Origin: Planctomycetota bacterium
GTDB taxonomy: Bacteria; Planctomycetota; Phycisphaerae; Sedimentisphaerales; SG8-4
Length of the DNA: 9,308 bases
Direction: 5' to 3'
Assembly: GCA_030607345.1 (NCBI GenBank)
Contig: JAUWKC010000035.1
Coordinates: 1-9,308, forward strand
This document shows positions 1-6,085 of this stretch, piece by piece. Position numbers and translations under genes: made by a program. A model generated the notes under the pieces. That model did not search any database. It was not told the DNA's origin and worked only from the letters and a program-made list of their open reading frames with translations. Each line of letters begins with the position of its first letter. Positions within the stretch are counted from its first letter, which is position 1.

Positions 1-24
1 GTTTGACGTTTTTTATTAAGCCTT

Positions 25-288
25 TTATATACCGAATGTTACGATGTTTTCAGCGGCTGCTTGAATGTTCTGCGGACTCTCAAGCTGCCCGGACAGCAGC
101 ATCTGTCGGGCACGTTGAACCGCTTCAGTATCCACTTGTGGTATTTGCCCGGCCTGCTCAATAATGGAGGCGGAATTCACCTGCAGTGACGCATCCGGCG
201 CGTTTCTTGGAGGAGCATTCGCCTTGTTCACCTGCGGGGCTTGCGGTTTCTCGATAAAATCCTGAATTCCGTTGGCATCTATCTTCAT
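25..288 (-). CDS. flgM: FlgM-like anti-sigma-28 factor
   Basis: FlgM holds FliA inactive until the hook is finished and FlgM itself is exported. This 87-residue product fits the family in size and layout. A flexible, Pro/Asn/Ala-rich N-terminal half (about 14-40) is followed by a helical C-terminal half. There the pattern VDTEAVQRARQMLLSGQL (52-69) plus NIQAAAENIV (74-83) matches the FlgM layout of 'V...KV..i+..I..G.Y....+IA..ll'. Individual residues are divergent, so the call leans partly on context: small size, a sigma-28-type promoter directly upstream and fliA in the same locus. The ATG at 288 has AAAGGA about ten bases upstream. The TAA stop is 24 bases from the window edge. Late genes such as flgN or flgK would be expected next but cannot be seen. 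Confidence 0.68.
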   Translation of the reverse strand: MKIDANGIQDFIEKPQAPQVNKANAPPRNAPDASLQVNSASIIEQAGQIPQVDTEAVQRARQMLLSGQLESPQNIQAAAENIVTFGI

Positions 289-325
289 TATTCTGTTGTC
301 CTTTTGCGGCTGTTAGCTAAAATTC

Positions 326-352
326 TTTTCGCTGATTTCTCAAAAAACTTTA
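326..352 (-). promoter_or_regulatory. Candidate sigma-28 (FliA) promoter upstream of flgM
   Basis: Read on the minus strand, TAAAGTTT (352-345) is identical to the sigma-28 -35 consensus. After exactly 11 bases, AGCGAAAA (333-326) matches the -10 consensus GCCGATAA at five of eight positions, keeping the CGA-AA core. Transcription would start near 319, giving a leader of about 31 bases that contains the flgM ribosome site. The site lies in the AT-rich 131-base spacer (289-419), the only sizeable gap in the window. It would let FliA switch on its own inhibitor separately from the upstream operon. Confidence 0.7.
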
Positions 353-419
353 GAATTTCTTGTCAAATTTTTGCTTTTCTCTAAAGAAAATTTACCTTTG
401 GGCTGAGTTGTGTAAGTTA

Positions 420-1139
420 CTACCTGCCATATCCTAACACAGCCACATGCCATTGCCCTGAATCACCGTCCAGCGTCCTGGCTACTTCGTAAGCTACGAA
501 ATCGATGAACCCAAGCGAGCTGACCGTCACTAACTGCTCCCGCAAAGCCGACACATCAGACGGCATCTGCCTGCCGGAGTACTGTTTTATCCGTTTTGCT
601 GTTGCTTTATCGGCGGCGTCCCAAATCTGCTCGGCGGCCCACAATAACCGCCCGTCTCTCAGGTCCACAAGCTTCAGGCGAAGACCAAGCACCATGTGAG
701 GATAAGGTTGGTAGCGCGTGACCGTACCGGTAAACAGGCCGTTGCAATTCAGGGTCTTCCGGATGGTCGATAATTGCTCAGGGCTGTATTTCGCGGTTGC
801 TGTAGACCCATCACGCTCGCCGTTGGAAGCGCCGCTCGGCGCAGGCTGAAGACTACGCCAGGAAGGGTCATCCCGCCGTACAACCAGCAGCGAAAATATC
901 TGTTTCTTCTGCAATGCCTGGAAGAGGGCCTGGGTCATGTCCGAACCGATGACCGGATAGCTCGAATTGTTCTCCAGCTCGACTATAGCAACGCTTCCCA
1001 CGTCGTATAAATTCTTCGTCGGGTTAAGATAGTAGTAGTCGGACGCCGGCACAGAAGCGGTGTAAAACTGGCAGCCTGACAGGGCTATGCCGCATAGTAG
1101 TAACGATGCCCACAAACTGTCTATTCTTCTTATGCACAT
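420..1139 (-). CDS. Outer-membrane-type lipoprotein, possibly CsgG/LpoB/FlgO-like fold
   Basis: The 239-residue product starts with a signal peptide and a standard lipobox LSGC (20-23), with C23 as lipidation site, so anchoring at the periplasmic face of the outer membrane is likely. After a Tyr-rich segment (DYYYLNP) it has VGSVAIVEL, then SDMTQALFQALQKKQIFSLL. Later come GLFTGTVTRYQPYP and LRLKLVDLRDGRLLWAAEQ. This strand-helix-strand pattern, with a final 'rate of output in the cell' type strand, recalls the TolB-N/CsgG/LpoB/FlgO group of envelope proteins. That is by-eye resemblance only. The frame is open to 1307, but the ATG at 1139 is chosen because AGGTGG lies six bases upstream and the lipoprotein signal follows at once. 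It starts 10 bases after the coiled-coil gene. Being in a flagellar operon, a role like Vibrio FlgO/FlgT or other motor-associated envelope rings is a hypothesis. Confidence 0.82.
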   Translation of the reverse strand: MCIRRIDSLWASLLLCGIALSGCQFYTASVPASDYYYLNPTKNLYDVGSVAIVELENNSSYPVIGSDMTQALFQALQKKQIFSLLVVRRDDPSWRSLQPAPSGASNGERDGSTATAKYSPEQLSTIRKTLNCNGLFTGTVTRYQPYPHMVLGLRLKLVDLRDGRLLWAAEQIWDAADKATAKRIKQYSGRQMPSDVSALREQLVTVSSLGFIDFVAYEVARTLDGDSGQWHVAVLGYGR

Positions 1140-1145
1140 TTTTCG

Positions 1146-1152
1146 CCACCTA
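1146..1152 (-). promoter_or_regulatory. Stop codon fused to ribosome site between the two envelope genes
   Basis: On the minus strand TAGGTGG combines the TAG stop of the coiled-coil gene (1152-1150) with the AGGTGG ribosome site (1151-1146) of the lipoprotein gene, six bases before its ATG. Ribosomes ending the first gene are placed to start the second. This fixes the lipoprotein start at 1139. Confidence 0.65.
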
Positions 1153-1734
1153 TTTAGATTGAAGCTTAGCGGAACCACTTTCCGAGGCAACGGTCGCCCC
1201 GGCATTCTTGCCGTCCTGTTCGCTTTGCACTGTTTCTTCATTGACCTGGCCGCCAAGGACCCGCAGTATCTTGAGCAGTGCCTGGAGTTGAGCTTTATCA
1301 GCCCCACGCACCTCTTCGCGGAAACCCATCACACTGCTCTTCCAGTTGTTCAGTTCGATGACCATTTCTCTAAGCAGCTCGTTGGCTTCGGTCAACTCTT
1401 TCTGGGCCTGTTTCAGTTCCGTCTCCAAGGCGCCAACCTGTTCTTTGAGTCCCAGGTTCTCGGCCAAAAGCTCCTGTTTTTCCTGTCTAAGTGCCGTCGC
1501 TTTATCCGACAGGCTGGCGTATTTTCCTGAGAGCTCTATTGCCGATTCCAACTCGGTAGCGCCCTGCGTGGAAGTACCCTCGAATCTTCTGGCGACAGAA
1601 GCATCGGAGCGCACAGCTTCGAAGTCAGAGACCGGAACAAATCCTATCGGTTCACGACCGATTGAGCAGCCCCCAGCCAATGCCGTCGATACGGATACGA
1701 ACAAAAAAAGCTGAATTTTTTCCCTGGCTTTCAT
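1150..1734 (-). CDS. Exported coiled-coil protein, probable lipoprotein
   Basis: No named family is recognised. From the ATG at 1734 the product has 194 residues. It begins with a signal peptide MKAREK plus a hydrophobic core (about 7-20) ending ALAGGC at C23. The residue three before the cysteine is Ala rather than the preferred Leu, so both lipidation at C23 and ordinary cleavage after ALA are possible. A long, strongly heptad-like coiled coil follows (about 60-142), rich in Leu, Glu, Lys and Gln. Then come a short amphipathic Leu-rich helix (about 146-162) and a polar tail. The upstream ATG at 1749 lies within the ribosome site itself and would put charged residues before the signal, so 1734 is preferred. 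Its TAG stop is fused with the ribosome site of the next lipoprotein gene, suggesting the two are made together and may act as a pair at the envelope. Confidence 0.82.
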   Translation of the reverse strand: MKAREKIQLFLFVSVSTALAGGCSIGREPIGFVPVSDFEAVRSDASVARRFEGTSTQGATELESAIELSGKYASLSDKATALRQEKQELLAENLGLKEQVGALETELKQAQKELTEANELLREMVIELNNWKSSVMGFREEVRGADKAQLQALLKILRVLGGQVNEETVQSEQDGKNAGATVASESGSAKLQSK

Positions 1735-1742
1735 AATAGTTA

Positions 1743-1747
1743 CCTCC
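1743..1747 (-). promoter_or_regulatory. Ribosome binding site deciding the start of the coiled-coil protein
   Basis: GGAGG on the minus strand lies eight bases before the ATG at 1734. The alternative ATG at 1749 overlaps this site, so it is unlikely to be used. The site sits immediately after the TAA stop of the four-cysteine protein. Confidence 0.75.
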
Positions 1748-1749
1748 AT

Positions 1750-2049
1750 TTATTCTGCCTGGCTATTTACCGTTTCAGGGGTTCCCACCTCGCCGGTTGA
1801 CGTCTTGGGACCCTCAGCAGCCGGCTGTGCACCGGCGTATTCGCACCTCAAATACATCGTCTGTCCACACGAACAGGTTATTTCCACAAGAGCAAACTCC
1901 GGACTGTTCTTAACCACACGCGCCGTTGGTTCACAGGCGCCCGGTTGGCCTTTCGGCGAGGCCGACCCCGGCTGCAATAGACCAATTTGCGTCTGTCCTT
2001 CAACCTTGACATCGCTGACTTTCAGAATACGCCCCGATGATTTCTGCAT
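1750..2049 (-). CDS. Small four-cysteine (CxCG) protein, possible metal-binding, unknown function
   Basis: This 99-residue protein is not recognised. Its N-terminal half begins RILKVSDVKVEG (7-18) and looks beta-rich. It is followed by C39, then a segment ITCSCGQTMYLRCEY (57-71) carrying C59, C61 and C69. The spacing C-x19-C-x-C-x7-C could make a single zinc site or a redox/iron-sulfur site, but only one CxC pair is present and it is not a textbook zinc ribbon. The last 28 residues are low-complexity and rich in Thr, Glu, Gly and Pro. No signal peptide is present, so the protein is probably cytoplasmic. The ATG at 2049 has AGGA seven bases upstream. It lies 46 bases after the previous gene and 15 bases before the coiled-coil protein, in the same apparent operon. 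Confidence 0.78.
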   Translation of the reverse strand: MQKSSGRILKVSDVKVEGQTQIGLLQPGSASPKGQPGACEPTARVVKNSPEFALVEITCSCGQTMYLRCEYAGAQPAAEGPKTSTGEVGTPETVNSQAE

Positions 2050-2095
2050 TTGATAATCCTGCCTTCCGTTATCGTCGAAAACTCCAATTTACGCC

Positions 2096-2323
2096 TCAGG
2101 CACGATAATCAATACTGTGCTGCTGGTCTTCCTCGGTGCCATTGACATCGCTCGAATCGAGCTGCTCTGTCGAGCCCTTTGGCTTCTGCTCGGATTGCTC
2201 GTCTTTTTGTTCCTTGAGGCTGCGTCGATGCCGTCGCTGGTCCCGACGTTCTGTAGGAGTCAACCCTGAAATAGTCTGCAAGCCTTCCACCGGCTTTACT
2301 ACGTGGTAGTCATTGCCCGCCAT
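2096..2323 (-). CDS. Small, highly charged protein coupled to fliA, unknown function
   Basis: I do not recognise this 75-residue protein. It opens with DYHVVKPVEGLQTISGLTP (5-23). A strongly basic helix-like stretch with RRDQRRHRR (26-34) follows, then a low-complexity Lys/Glu/Gln/Ser region, and the protein ends in HSIDYRA. No membrane segment, signal peptide or cysteine is present. Its ATG (2323) lies inside the last codons of fliA, giving a 14-base overlap. GGTGGA just upstream may act as ribosome site, at rather short spacing, so its translation is probably coupled to fliA. The conserved-looking ends flanking a variable charged middle suggest a short linear-motif protein that binds a partner, possibly FliA or RNA. 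That is inference only. Confidence 0.72.
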   Translation of the reverse strand: MAGNDYHVVKPVEGLQTISGLTPTERRDQRRHRRSLKEQKDEQSEQKPKGSTEQLDSSDVNGTEEDQQHSIDYRA

Positions 2324-3116
2324 CTTTCCACCGTCTTAATCTGATTGACAAATTGAATAGAGCCGCCGCGTGCAGTTGGCTTACGCGCGACTCGGTGATT
2401 TCGAAAACCTCGGCGATCTGCTTCATAGTCAGTTCCTGCTGATAGTAGAGAATAATGATTTGCCGCTGTTTATCCGGCAATTGCCGTATCGCGTCGGTTA
2501 GTTTGTCGATAAGCTCGGTTTTCTCGAGCTGCACGTCAGGCCTGGCGTTTTCTGCCGCCGGCAGGATTTTACCCAGCGCCGGGGTGTCTTTGCCGTTGCC
2601 GTCGATTGATAGAAAATACTGCGTCCGCGCCACCTCAAATGTTTTGTACAGCCTCTCCATCGTTATGCCGAGTCTCTCGGCCAGTTCGGAATCTGTTGGG
2701 GGCGCGCCTCTTTGCTCGGTGATTTTGCGGCTGAGCGCGACCGTCTTTTGGACCTGTTTGTTGAGGTTCGGCGGCAGCAGAGAAAGACCTCTCAGCTCGT
2801 CAAGTATCGCCCCTTTGACCCTTATGTAGGCATAGGTCCCAAACTCAGCATTGTAAGACGGGTCATAATCACGGGCCGCCTTAATCACACCCACAGTGCC
2901 CGCAGAGACCAGGTCTTCGAATGATAAGGGCGGCTTGACATAGGTCGTTACACGCCGCGCTATCTTACGAACCATCGGCAAAAAACCGATTATCCTGTTG
3001 TCATTGAGCGACTGTTTTTGATGGCTCGCGTAAGCCCGCACGGCGACAGACTTCAGATAGCCTGTGCCTTGCTTTGTCGTGCCGGGCTCGGTGATGTTTT
3101 TAGTGCTTAGTGCCAC
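2310..3116 (-). CDS. fliA: RNA polymerase sigma factor for flagellar genes, FliA/WhiG (sigma-28) family
   Basis: This sigma factor directs transcription of late flagellar and chemotaxis genes. In 268 residues, region 2 (about 40-112) has FEDLVSAGTVGVIKAARDYD and the FGTYAYIRVKGAILDELRG block. Region 3 is at about 118-170. Region 4 (about 205-262) has LPDKQRQIIILYY and a helix-turn-helix ending ESRVSQLHAAA, typical of FliA. Aligned by eye to E. coli FliA, the promoter-contacting residues R74, D81 and R84 are kept as R99, D106 and R109. The segment DWVPRSVRR is replaced by SLLPPNLNK, so the R91 position is a proline. The start is GTG at 3116, supported by AGGA eight bases upstream. It overlaps the preceding small membrane gene by 17 bases and the next small gene by 14. 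A candidate target promoter lies at 326-352, and its probable inhibitor gene is at 25-288. Confidence 0.93.
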   Translation of the reverse strand: MALSTKNITEPGTTKQGTGYLKSVAVRAYASHQKQSLNDNRIIGFLPMVRKIARRVTTYVKPPLSFEDLVSAGTVGVIKAARDYDPSYNAEFGTYAYIRVKGAILDELRGLSLLPPNLNKQVQKTVALSRKITEQRGAPPTDSELAERLGITMERLYKTFEVARTQYFLSIDGNGKDTPALGKILPAAENARPDVQLEKTELIDKLTDAIRQLPDKQRQIIILYYQQELTMKQIAEVFEITESRVSQLHAAALFNLSIRLRRWKDGGQ

Positions 3117-3345
3117 TCGACTTTTCCTGCCTGTTCCTGATTTGGTTCTCTATTATTGCACTTCTTAATATCGCGTTTATCGCGTTGAAGGCTAACGTGG
3201 CCGCGACGTACGAGACCACGGCTCCTGTCAGGGCACGCTTGCAGCAGGTAAACGGCGAAAGCCCGCTGAACCAGCCTAACAGACTGATGACGAAAAAAAA
3301 CGCCACAGCAATGCTTACCGCAATCGGCCTAACCTGTAACGGCAT
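3100..3345 (-). CDS. Small two-helix inner-membrane protein of unknown function
   Basis: I do not recognise this family. The 81 residues contain two hydrophobic segments, at about 8-28 (rich in Ala, Val, Phe and Ile) and 39-60. They are joined by a short loop holding a Cys-Cys pair (34-35). A hydrophilic, Arg/Gln/Glu/Lys-rich tail (61-81) follows. There is no cleavable signal, so a hairpin in the inner membrane is likely. The ATG at 3345 has GGAG eight bases upstream. The gene starts 46 bases after the flhA stop, and its end overlaps the fliA start by 17 bases, so fliA translation is probably coupled to it. By position it sits where flhF/flhG often lie. A role in export-gate assembly or in membrane placement of the flagellum is conceivable, but nothing in the sequence shows it. 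Confidence 0.8.
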   Translation of the reverse strand: MPLQVRPIAVSIAVAFFFVISLLGWFSGLSPFTCCKRALTGAVVSYVAATLAFNAINAILRSAIIENQIRNRQEKSSGTKH

Positions 3346-3391
3346 AATCGAAACTCCATTTAACTACCTGCGTTCGGTTCTCTTGAACAAA

Positions 3392-5527
3392 TCATCCTTT
3401 TGAAACTCCCACCAGCTCCTGCGGTTGAGTCGCTCCGGACTGCTGGACAGAGATTACTTGCACGGGCTCAATTTCAGTTCCGAGCACAATCTCATCGTAC
3501 GCTATCACCGACAGCACTGGAACGGTTCTCGACAGCATCGCCGCCAGTGGGTATCGCAGTCTCGAATCGCACAGCAGGGCCACCTTGTCCTTGCCCGAGT
3601 CCATCGCTGACTTCCACGCCTCGGCAACTTTTCTGCTCAGCTCAACCGCCAGCTCCGCCGGCAACTGCAGTGTCAGCTCCTCTCCTTCCTGCCGCAGAGT
3701 CGAGCTTATCTGATGTTCCAATGCAGGCTCCAGTGTTATCGCACAGACCTTGCCCGTCTCGTCCTTGTACTGCTCTGTAACCGTCCTGCTCAGACGCTTA
3801 CGGACCATCTCCGTCAAGACAGTCGAATTCTTCGTCCTGGCAGCATTTTCTCCCAGAGATTCGAGAATAGCTGTCAACTGACGCACTGGTATCTGGTCCC
3901 TCAGCAGATTCTTGAGCACGCGCTGAAGCAGTCCGACGGGCACCAGCTCACCGACAACATCACCCACCAGTGCAGGTTGGGTCTTCCGAAGCCGGTCCAC
4001 CAGCATCTGCACGTCCTCCCGCGTCAGCAGCTCGTCGGCGTGTTTGCGCAGCGTCTCGGACAGATGCGTAATAAACACCGACTCGGCATCAATCACCGTG
4101 TATCCGTTTAGCTCAGCTTTCTCTTTATCTTTTGCCGAAATCCACAACGCCGGCAGACCATAAACAGGCTCGGCAGTTTTTATCCCTCGAATTTTGGTTC
4201 TCACCAGTCCTGCATCCATCGCAAGGAACATCTCTGGTTCGAGCTTGCCTTTGCCGACCGTATGGTCGAAAAGCCGAATCTCATACTCGGTCGGCTCCAG
4301 ATTGATGTTGTCACGAAGCCGAACCAGAGGAATGATAATACCAAACTGCTGTGCGAACCTCCTTCTGACAGCCCCAATCCGGTCAAAGATTCCGCTTCCT
4401 TTTCGAGGGTCAACCATACCAATCAATCGCACTCCAACCTGAACGGAAATCCTGTCAATATCCAGGAGATTCTCGACCGGCTCCTTTTCCTCAGGTGTTC
4501 TCGACGCCGGCTTTTGTTTTTTCCTGTGCTCCTTTTCCGACTTCGCCGCAACACGACCAACCATTACCGTGCCCGCCGCCAGCAGCAAAAACGGTATCTT
4601 CGGCAGACCTGGAACAAGGGCCAAGGCCGCAATGATAAAGGACGCTGTTATCAGAGGCTCGCTGGTCTTGAGAAACTGTCTGCCGAAGTCTTGACCCACA
4701 GTGTGCTGAGACGAGATTTTCGTCACCAGAAAACCGGAACTTATCGATATAATTATCGATGGTATCTGGCTGACGAGACCGTCTCCGATTGAAAGGATGG
4801 AGTAAGTCTTTAGCGCTCCGCCAATCGTCATGCCGCGGGAATAACCCATAGCTATTCCGCCTATGATATTGACGGCGGTGATTATCAAACCGGCCTTGGC
4901 GTCGCCGCGGATAAACTTGCTGGCGCCGTCCATCGCACCGTAGAACTCGCTTTCCTTGACAATCTTGCCTCGACGCTCGTTGGCCTGGGCCTCGGTAATC
5001 GCACCGGCGTTGAGGTCCGCGTCAATAGCCATCTGCTTTCCAGGCATGGCGTCAAGCGTGAAACGCGCACTGACCTCGCTTATTCGCTCGGCGCCTTTCG
5101 TGATTACTACGAACTGTATCACCACGAGAATCAAAAATATCACCAGCCCGACCAGGACACTGCCGCCAGCCACGAAATTGCCGAAAGTCTGAATGATTTT
5201 GCCCGCGTTGCCCTGAAGAAGTATCAGTCGCGTTGAGGCCACGTTCAAAGACAGGCGAAATAGGGTCACAAACAGGAGAAGCGAAGGAAATGTCGATAAT
5301 TCCAGGGCCTCCTTTGAAGACAGTGTGATTATCAGCACCGCTACCGCCAGCGAGATGCTCGATGCCAGCAGCATATCCAGTATCAGCGTGGGAAGCGGAA
5401 CCAGGAGCGTCGCCAGTATAGTGACCAGGCCAACAGCAAGAATAATATTGCTGTACGAAGCCAGCGGTGTATTCATCTGGTCCGCATCGGTTAATGCTGC
5501 TGAACCAAATTTGTCGGAAAGCGCCAT
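3392..5527 (-). CDS. flhA: Flagellar type III export gate protein FlhA
   Basis: FlhA is the large export-gate subunit: an inner-membrane pore-associated nonamer whose cytoplasmic domain receives chaperone-substrate complexes. In the 711-residue product, about eight hydrophobic helices fill residues 25-325. They include the FHIPEP family signature FRLSLNVASTRLIL (about 90-103) and the conserved cytoplasmic loop with MAIDADLNAG and GAMDGASKFIRGD. A Lys/Arg/Glu-rich linker (about 328-352) leads to the C-terminal receptor domain, with VRLRDNINLEPTEYEIRL at about 402-419. The frame extends upstream to 5575, but the ATG at 5527 is chosen because AAAAGGAA sits six bases before it. The earlier TTG (5575) and ATG (5569) have no ribosome site and would add residues ahead of the family's normal beginning. 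No frameshift is seen. An export gate gene directly followed by a small membrane protein and fliA is unusual, since flhF/flhG normally lie between. Confidence 0.97.
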   Translation of the reverse strand: MALSDKFGSAALTDADQMNTPLASYSNIILAVGLVTILATLLVPLPTLILDMLLASSISLAVAVLIITLSSKEALELSTFPSLLLFVTLFRLSLNVASTRLILLQGNAGKIIQTFGNFVAGGSVLVGLVIFLILVVIQFVVITKGAERISEVSARFTLDAMPGKQMAIDADLNAGAITEAQANERRGKIVKESEFYGAMDGASKFIRGDAKAGLIITAVNIIGGIAMGYSRGMTIGGALKTYSILSIGDGLVSQIPSIIISISSGFLVTKISSQHTVGQDFGRQFLKTSEPLITASFIIAALALVPGLPKIPFLLLAAGTVMVGRVAAKSEKEHRKKQKPASRTPEEKEPVENLLDIDRISVQVGVRLIGMVDPRKGSGIFDRIGAVRRRFAQQFGIIIPLVRLRDNINLEPTEYEIRLFDHTVGKGKLEPEMFLAMDAGLVRTKIRGIKTAEPVYGLPALWISAKDKEKAELNGYTVIDAESVFITHLSETLRKHADELLTREDVQMLVDRLRKTQPALVGDVVGELVPVGLLQRVLKNLLRDQIPVRQLTAILESLGENAARTKNSTVLTEMVRKRLSRTVTEQYKDETGKVCAITLEPALEHQISSTLRQEGEELTLQLPAELAVELSRKVAEAWKSAMDSGKDKVALLCDSRLRYPLAAMLSRTVPVLSVIAYDEIVLGTEIEPVQVISVQQSGATQPQELVGVSKG

Positions 5528-5532
5528 CGGAA

Positions 5533-5540
5533 TTCCTTTT
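5533..5540 (-). promoter_or_regulatory. Ribosome binding site deciding the flhA start
   Basis: AAAAGGAA on the minus strand ends five bases before the ATG at 5527 (AGGA six bases before). The two in-frame upstream starts at 5575 (TTG) and 5569 (ATG) lack such a site and lie inside a predicted hairpin. Confidence 0.75.
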
Positions 5541-5560
5541 GGAAACTTGCACGTCTTGTA

Positions 5561-5588
5561 AGCCGCCATTGCCAAAAAAGGCGCGGCT
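5561..5588 (-). other. Predicted RNA hairpin in the fliN-flhA leader
   Basis: Minus-strand RNA can pair AGCCGC (5588-5583) with GCGGCT (5566-5561), stacked on GCC (5582-5580)/GGC (5573-5571) around a six-U loop, with a four-base bulge. No U tract follows, so it is not a standard terminator. It lies after the fliN stop and ends about 20 bases before the flhA ribosome site, so it might affect mRNA stability or flhA translation. It could also be chance. Confidence 0.4.
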
Positions 5589-5601
5589 GACTAATTACCA
5601 T

Positions 5602-6015
5602 TTACGCTTGCGCCGCTGCTACAGGTTCAGCCGACTCGGTCTGTTCCACACCAAGAATCTCTTTGATTCTGACGGCAAACCAGCCGTCGACCACCACTAC
5701 ATCTCCTGAGGCAAATTTGGTGTCCCGCAGGTACAAATCTGCCGGTGCGTCAATTGCCTTATCAAGCTTCACCACTGAGCCGGGACCAAGCTGCAGGAGC
5801 CGCCGAACAGGTATCTCGGTTTGACCTATCGCCACCGTTACCGGAACGTTCATATCCAGCAAGATGTCGATACTGCCGCCGGCGACTCCGCCTTCGGACT
5901 CCACCGCCTCGGAAAATTCGGCAGCCTGTGCCTGCTTTTTGGAGTCTGCCTGTGGAGCGTCATTTTGCTCCTGGCCCGCCCCGGCCTTTTCTTCTGTTTT
6001 GTCGGTCTTTGCCAT
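5602..6015 (-). CDS. fliN: Flagellar motor switch protein FliN
   Basis: FliN forms the base of the C-ring and helps dock export cargo. The 137-residue product has a disordered, Ala/Glu/Lys/Gln-rich head (1-45). A SpoA domain (about 49-122) follows, with IDILLDMNVPV (49-59), RRLLQLGPGSVVKL (71-84) and GDVVVVDGWFAVRI (104-117). These match the FliN consensus closely, apart from small swaps (GE to GD, FG to FA) in the last block. A short Glu/Ala tail ends the protein. The ATG at 6015 is preceded by AGAGGA at good spacing. It follows fliM after 70 bases and precedes flhA after 74. The usual fliP-fliQ-fliR-flhB genes do not follow, so the remaining export gate components must be coded elsewhere. 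Confidence 0.93.
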   Translation of the reverse strand: MAKTDKTEEKAGAGQEQNDAPQADSKKQAQAAEFSEAVESEGGVAGGSIDILLDMNVPVTVAIGQTEIPVRRLLQLGPGSVVKLDKAIDAPADLYLRDTKFASGDVVVVDGWFAVRIKEILGVEQTESAEPVAAAQA

Positions 6016-6085
6016 ATTCGAGTTCCTCTATACTTCTATCCGTTTGGCTACCTTTGTATCTCACCTTCGGTTCTGTCAAATATCC

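Noticed and set aside
361..366. Minus-strand TTGACA before flgM as a sigma-70 -35
   Set aside because: No acceptable TATAAT-like box is found 16-18 bases downstream. The overlapping sigma-28 match is far better.
375..390. AT-rich inverted repeat TTTTCT/AGAAAA after the lipoprotein gene as a terminator
   Set aside because: The stem is six weak pairs and is not followed by a U tract in the reading direction, so termination is not supported.
607..614. Perfect minus-strand GCCGATAA (sigma-28 -10)
   Set aside because: It is inside the lipoprotein coding region and has no -35-like sequence at the right distance, so it is probably chance.
1140..1307. Upstream 56-residue extension of the lipoprotein frame
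   Set aside because: It overlaps the previous gene and would bury the lipoprotein signal. The ribosome site and signal peptide fix the start at 1139.
2069..2091. Minus-strand GACGATAA before the four-cysteine gene, with TAAATTGG upstream
   Set aside because: The -10 is 7/8, but the spacing to the TAAA-like element is seven bases rather than eleven, and nothing -35-like sits at the correct place.
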